In this document: piece by piece, positions 6,591 through 6,830 of the stretch
Position numbering within the stretch: the stretch's first letter is position 1
Layout of the letters: every line of letters begins with the position of its first letter
NCBI GenBank assembly: GCA_947465275.1
Contig: CANIAI010000129.1
Location: 1 to 6,830, forward strand
DNA length: 6,830 nt
Origin: Acidobacteriota bacterium
GTDB lineage: Bacteria > Acidobacteriota > Vicinamibacteria > Vicinamibacterales > UBA2999
Direction: 5' to 3'
The notes under the pieces: generated by a model
The model's input: the letters and a program-made list of their open reading frames with translations, nothing else
The model's database searches: none
What the model was told of the DNA's origin: nothing
Translations under genes and position numbers: made by a program

Positions 6591-6606
6591 GCAAGGCGAC
6601 TGCCAA
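6591..6606 (-). promoter_or_regulatory. Sigma-54 (RpoN) type -24/-12 promoter of the EEP gene
   Basis: The minus strand reads TTGGCAGTCGCCTTGC, matching the consensus TTGGCACG-N4-TTGC except for G in place of C after TGGCA and C in place of the following G. Spacing between GG and GC is exactly ten bases. With the GC at -12 the predicted start is near 6579, a leader of about 77 nt before the ATG at 6502. Sequence match and position are seen; RpoN dependence is inferred. It is the twin of the element at 4180-4194. Confidence 0.65.
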
Positions 6607-6830
6607 GCTCATCATCTTGTTGTGTGTATTGGACTTAGCGTTTTCGCCAAAATTCAGCGCCATCCGCACAGTCAAGAACACAACTGAACCGTTTGCAAAA
6701 TGTGCTCTGTAAAGTTCTGGCGGGATCGGACCCGTTGAGGTTTTTGGCGGGAAAGGCCGGGGTGAGGCGGGTGTGTAAGGAATACCGCTGAGTTGTGTTT
6801 CACGCCTGAACGCGACAGTACGGCACGCAC
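6607..6830. promoter_or_regulatory. AT-richer gene-free upstream region with repeats, candidate activator-binding region
   Basis: About 220 bp without a credible gene; in its left part (about 6610-6716) it is visibly more AT-rich than the rest of the window. Repeats seen: AACACAACT (6677-6685) with its inverted copy AGTTGTGTT (6791-6799), plus a third core GTTGTGT at 6619-6625. TGGCGGGA occurs twice as direct repeats (6718-6725 and 6745-6752), and there is a perfect palindrome TTTGCAAA (6692-6699). These lie some 40-220 bp upstream of the predicted start near 6579, where enhancer-binding activators of RpoN promoters usually bind. The region continues past the right edge and could also hold control sites for an unseen neighbour. 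Confidence 0.35.

Noticed and set aside
6211..6681. Minus-strand open frame crossing the EEP start and promoter
   Set aside because: It is in a different frame from the EEP protein, Pro/Arg/Ser-rich, and runs over the ribosome site and promoter of that gene.
1..6830. CRISPR array, tRNA/rRNA genes, insertion sequences or attachment sites
   Set aside because: No regularly spaced repeats, cloverleaf sequences, transposase motifs or terminal inverted repeats were seen on either strand.

Overview
The window is very GC-rich (apart from one AT-richer patch near the right edge) and carries long secreted proteins built from DNRLRE, beta-helix, putative-Ig and CBM-like modules. That protein style, together with two strong sigma-54-type promoters, suggests a Gram-negative environmental bacterium, most likely an Acidobacteriota of the Vicinamibacteria type. 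The taxonomic call is inference from domain style and base composition; no marker gene is present.

Layout, left to right. (1) Positions 2-166, plus strand: the last 54 codons of a probable family-2 glycosyltransferase. (2) 280-852, plus strand: a complete small outer-membrane beta-barrel protein with a signal peptide. (3) 853-901: a short convergent gap filled by a perfect 11-bp hairpin that can serve both strands. (4) 902-4099, minus strand: a 1065-residue exported protein made of a right-handed parallel beta-helix split by an Fn3-like insert, two putative-Ig repeats, one further bacterial Ig domain and a C-terminal CBM-like sandwich. (5) 4100-4462: a 363-bp intergenic region holding a sigma-54-type promoter, inverted repeats that could bind an activator, a C-rich/G-poor transcript segment and a 10-bp hairpin ending the next gene. 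(6) 4463-6502, minus strand: a 679-residue exported protein with a DNRLRE-type domain, a second sandwich domain, a Pro/Thr/Ser linker and a C-terminal endonuclease/exonuclease/phosphatase (EEP) catalytic domain with all expected active-site motifs. (7) 6503-6830: its leader, a second sigma-54-type promoter and an AT-richer upstream region with repeats.

How they may work together: the two large genes lie in the same direction, both encode exported multidomain surface or matrix proteins, and each has a GG-N10-GC promoter at almost the same distance from its start codon (predicted leaders of about 69 and 77 nt). I infer that they belong to one RpoN-controlled group of extracellular proteins, one probably a glycan-binding or glycan-cleaving beta-helix and the other a probable nuclease or phosphodiesterase tethered to carbohydrate-binding-like modules. 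A role in matrix or biofilm polymer turnover, such as extracellular DNA plus polysaccharide, is plausible but not shown by the sequence. No tRNA, rRNA, CRISPR array, insertion sequence or phage gene was seen.
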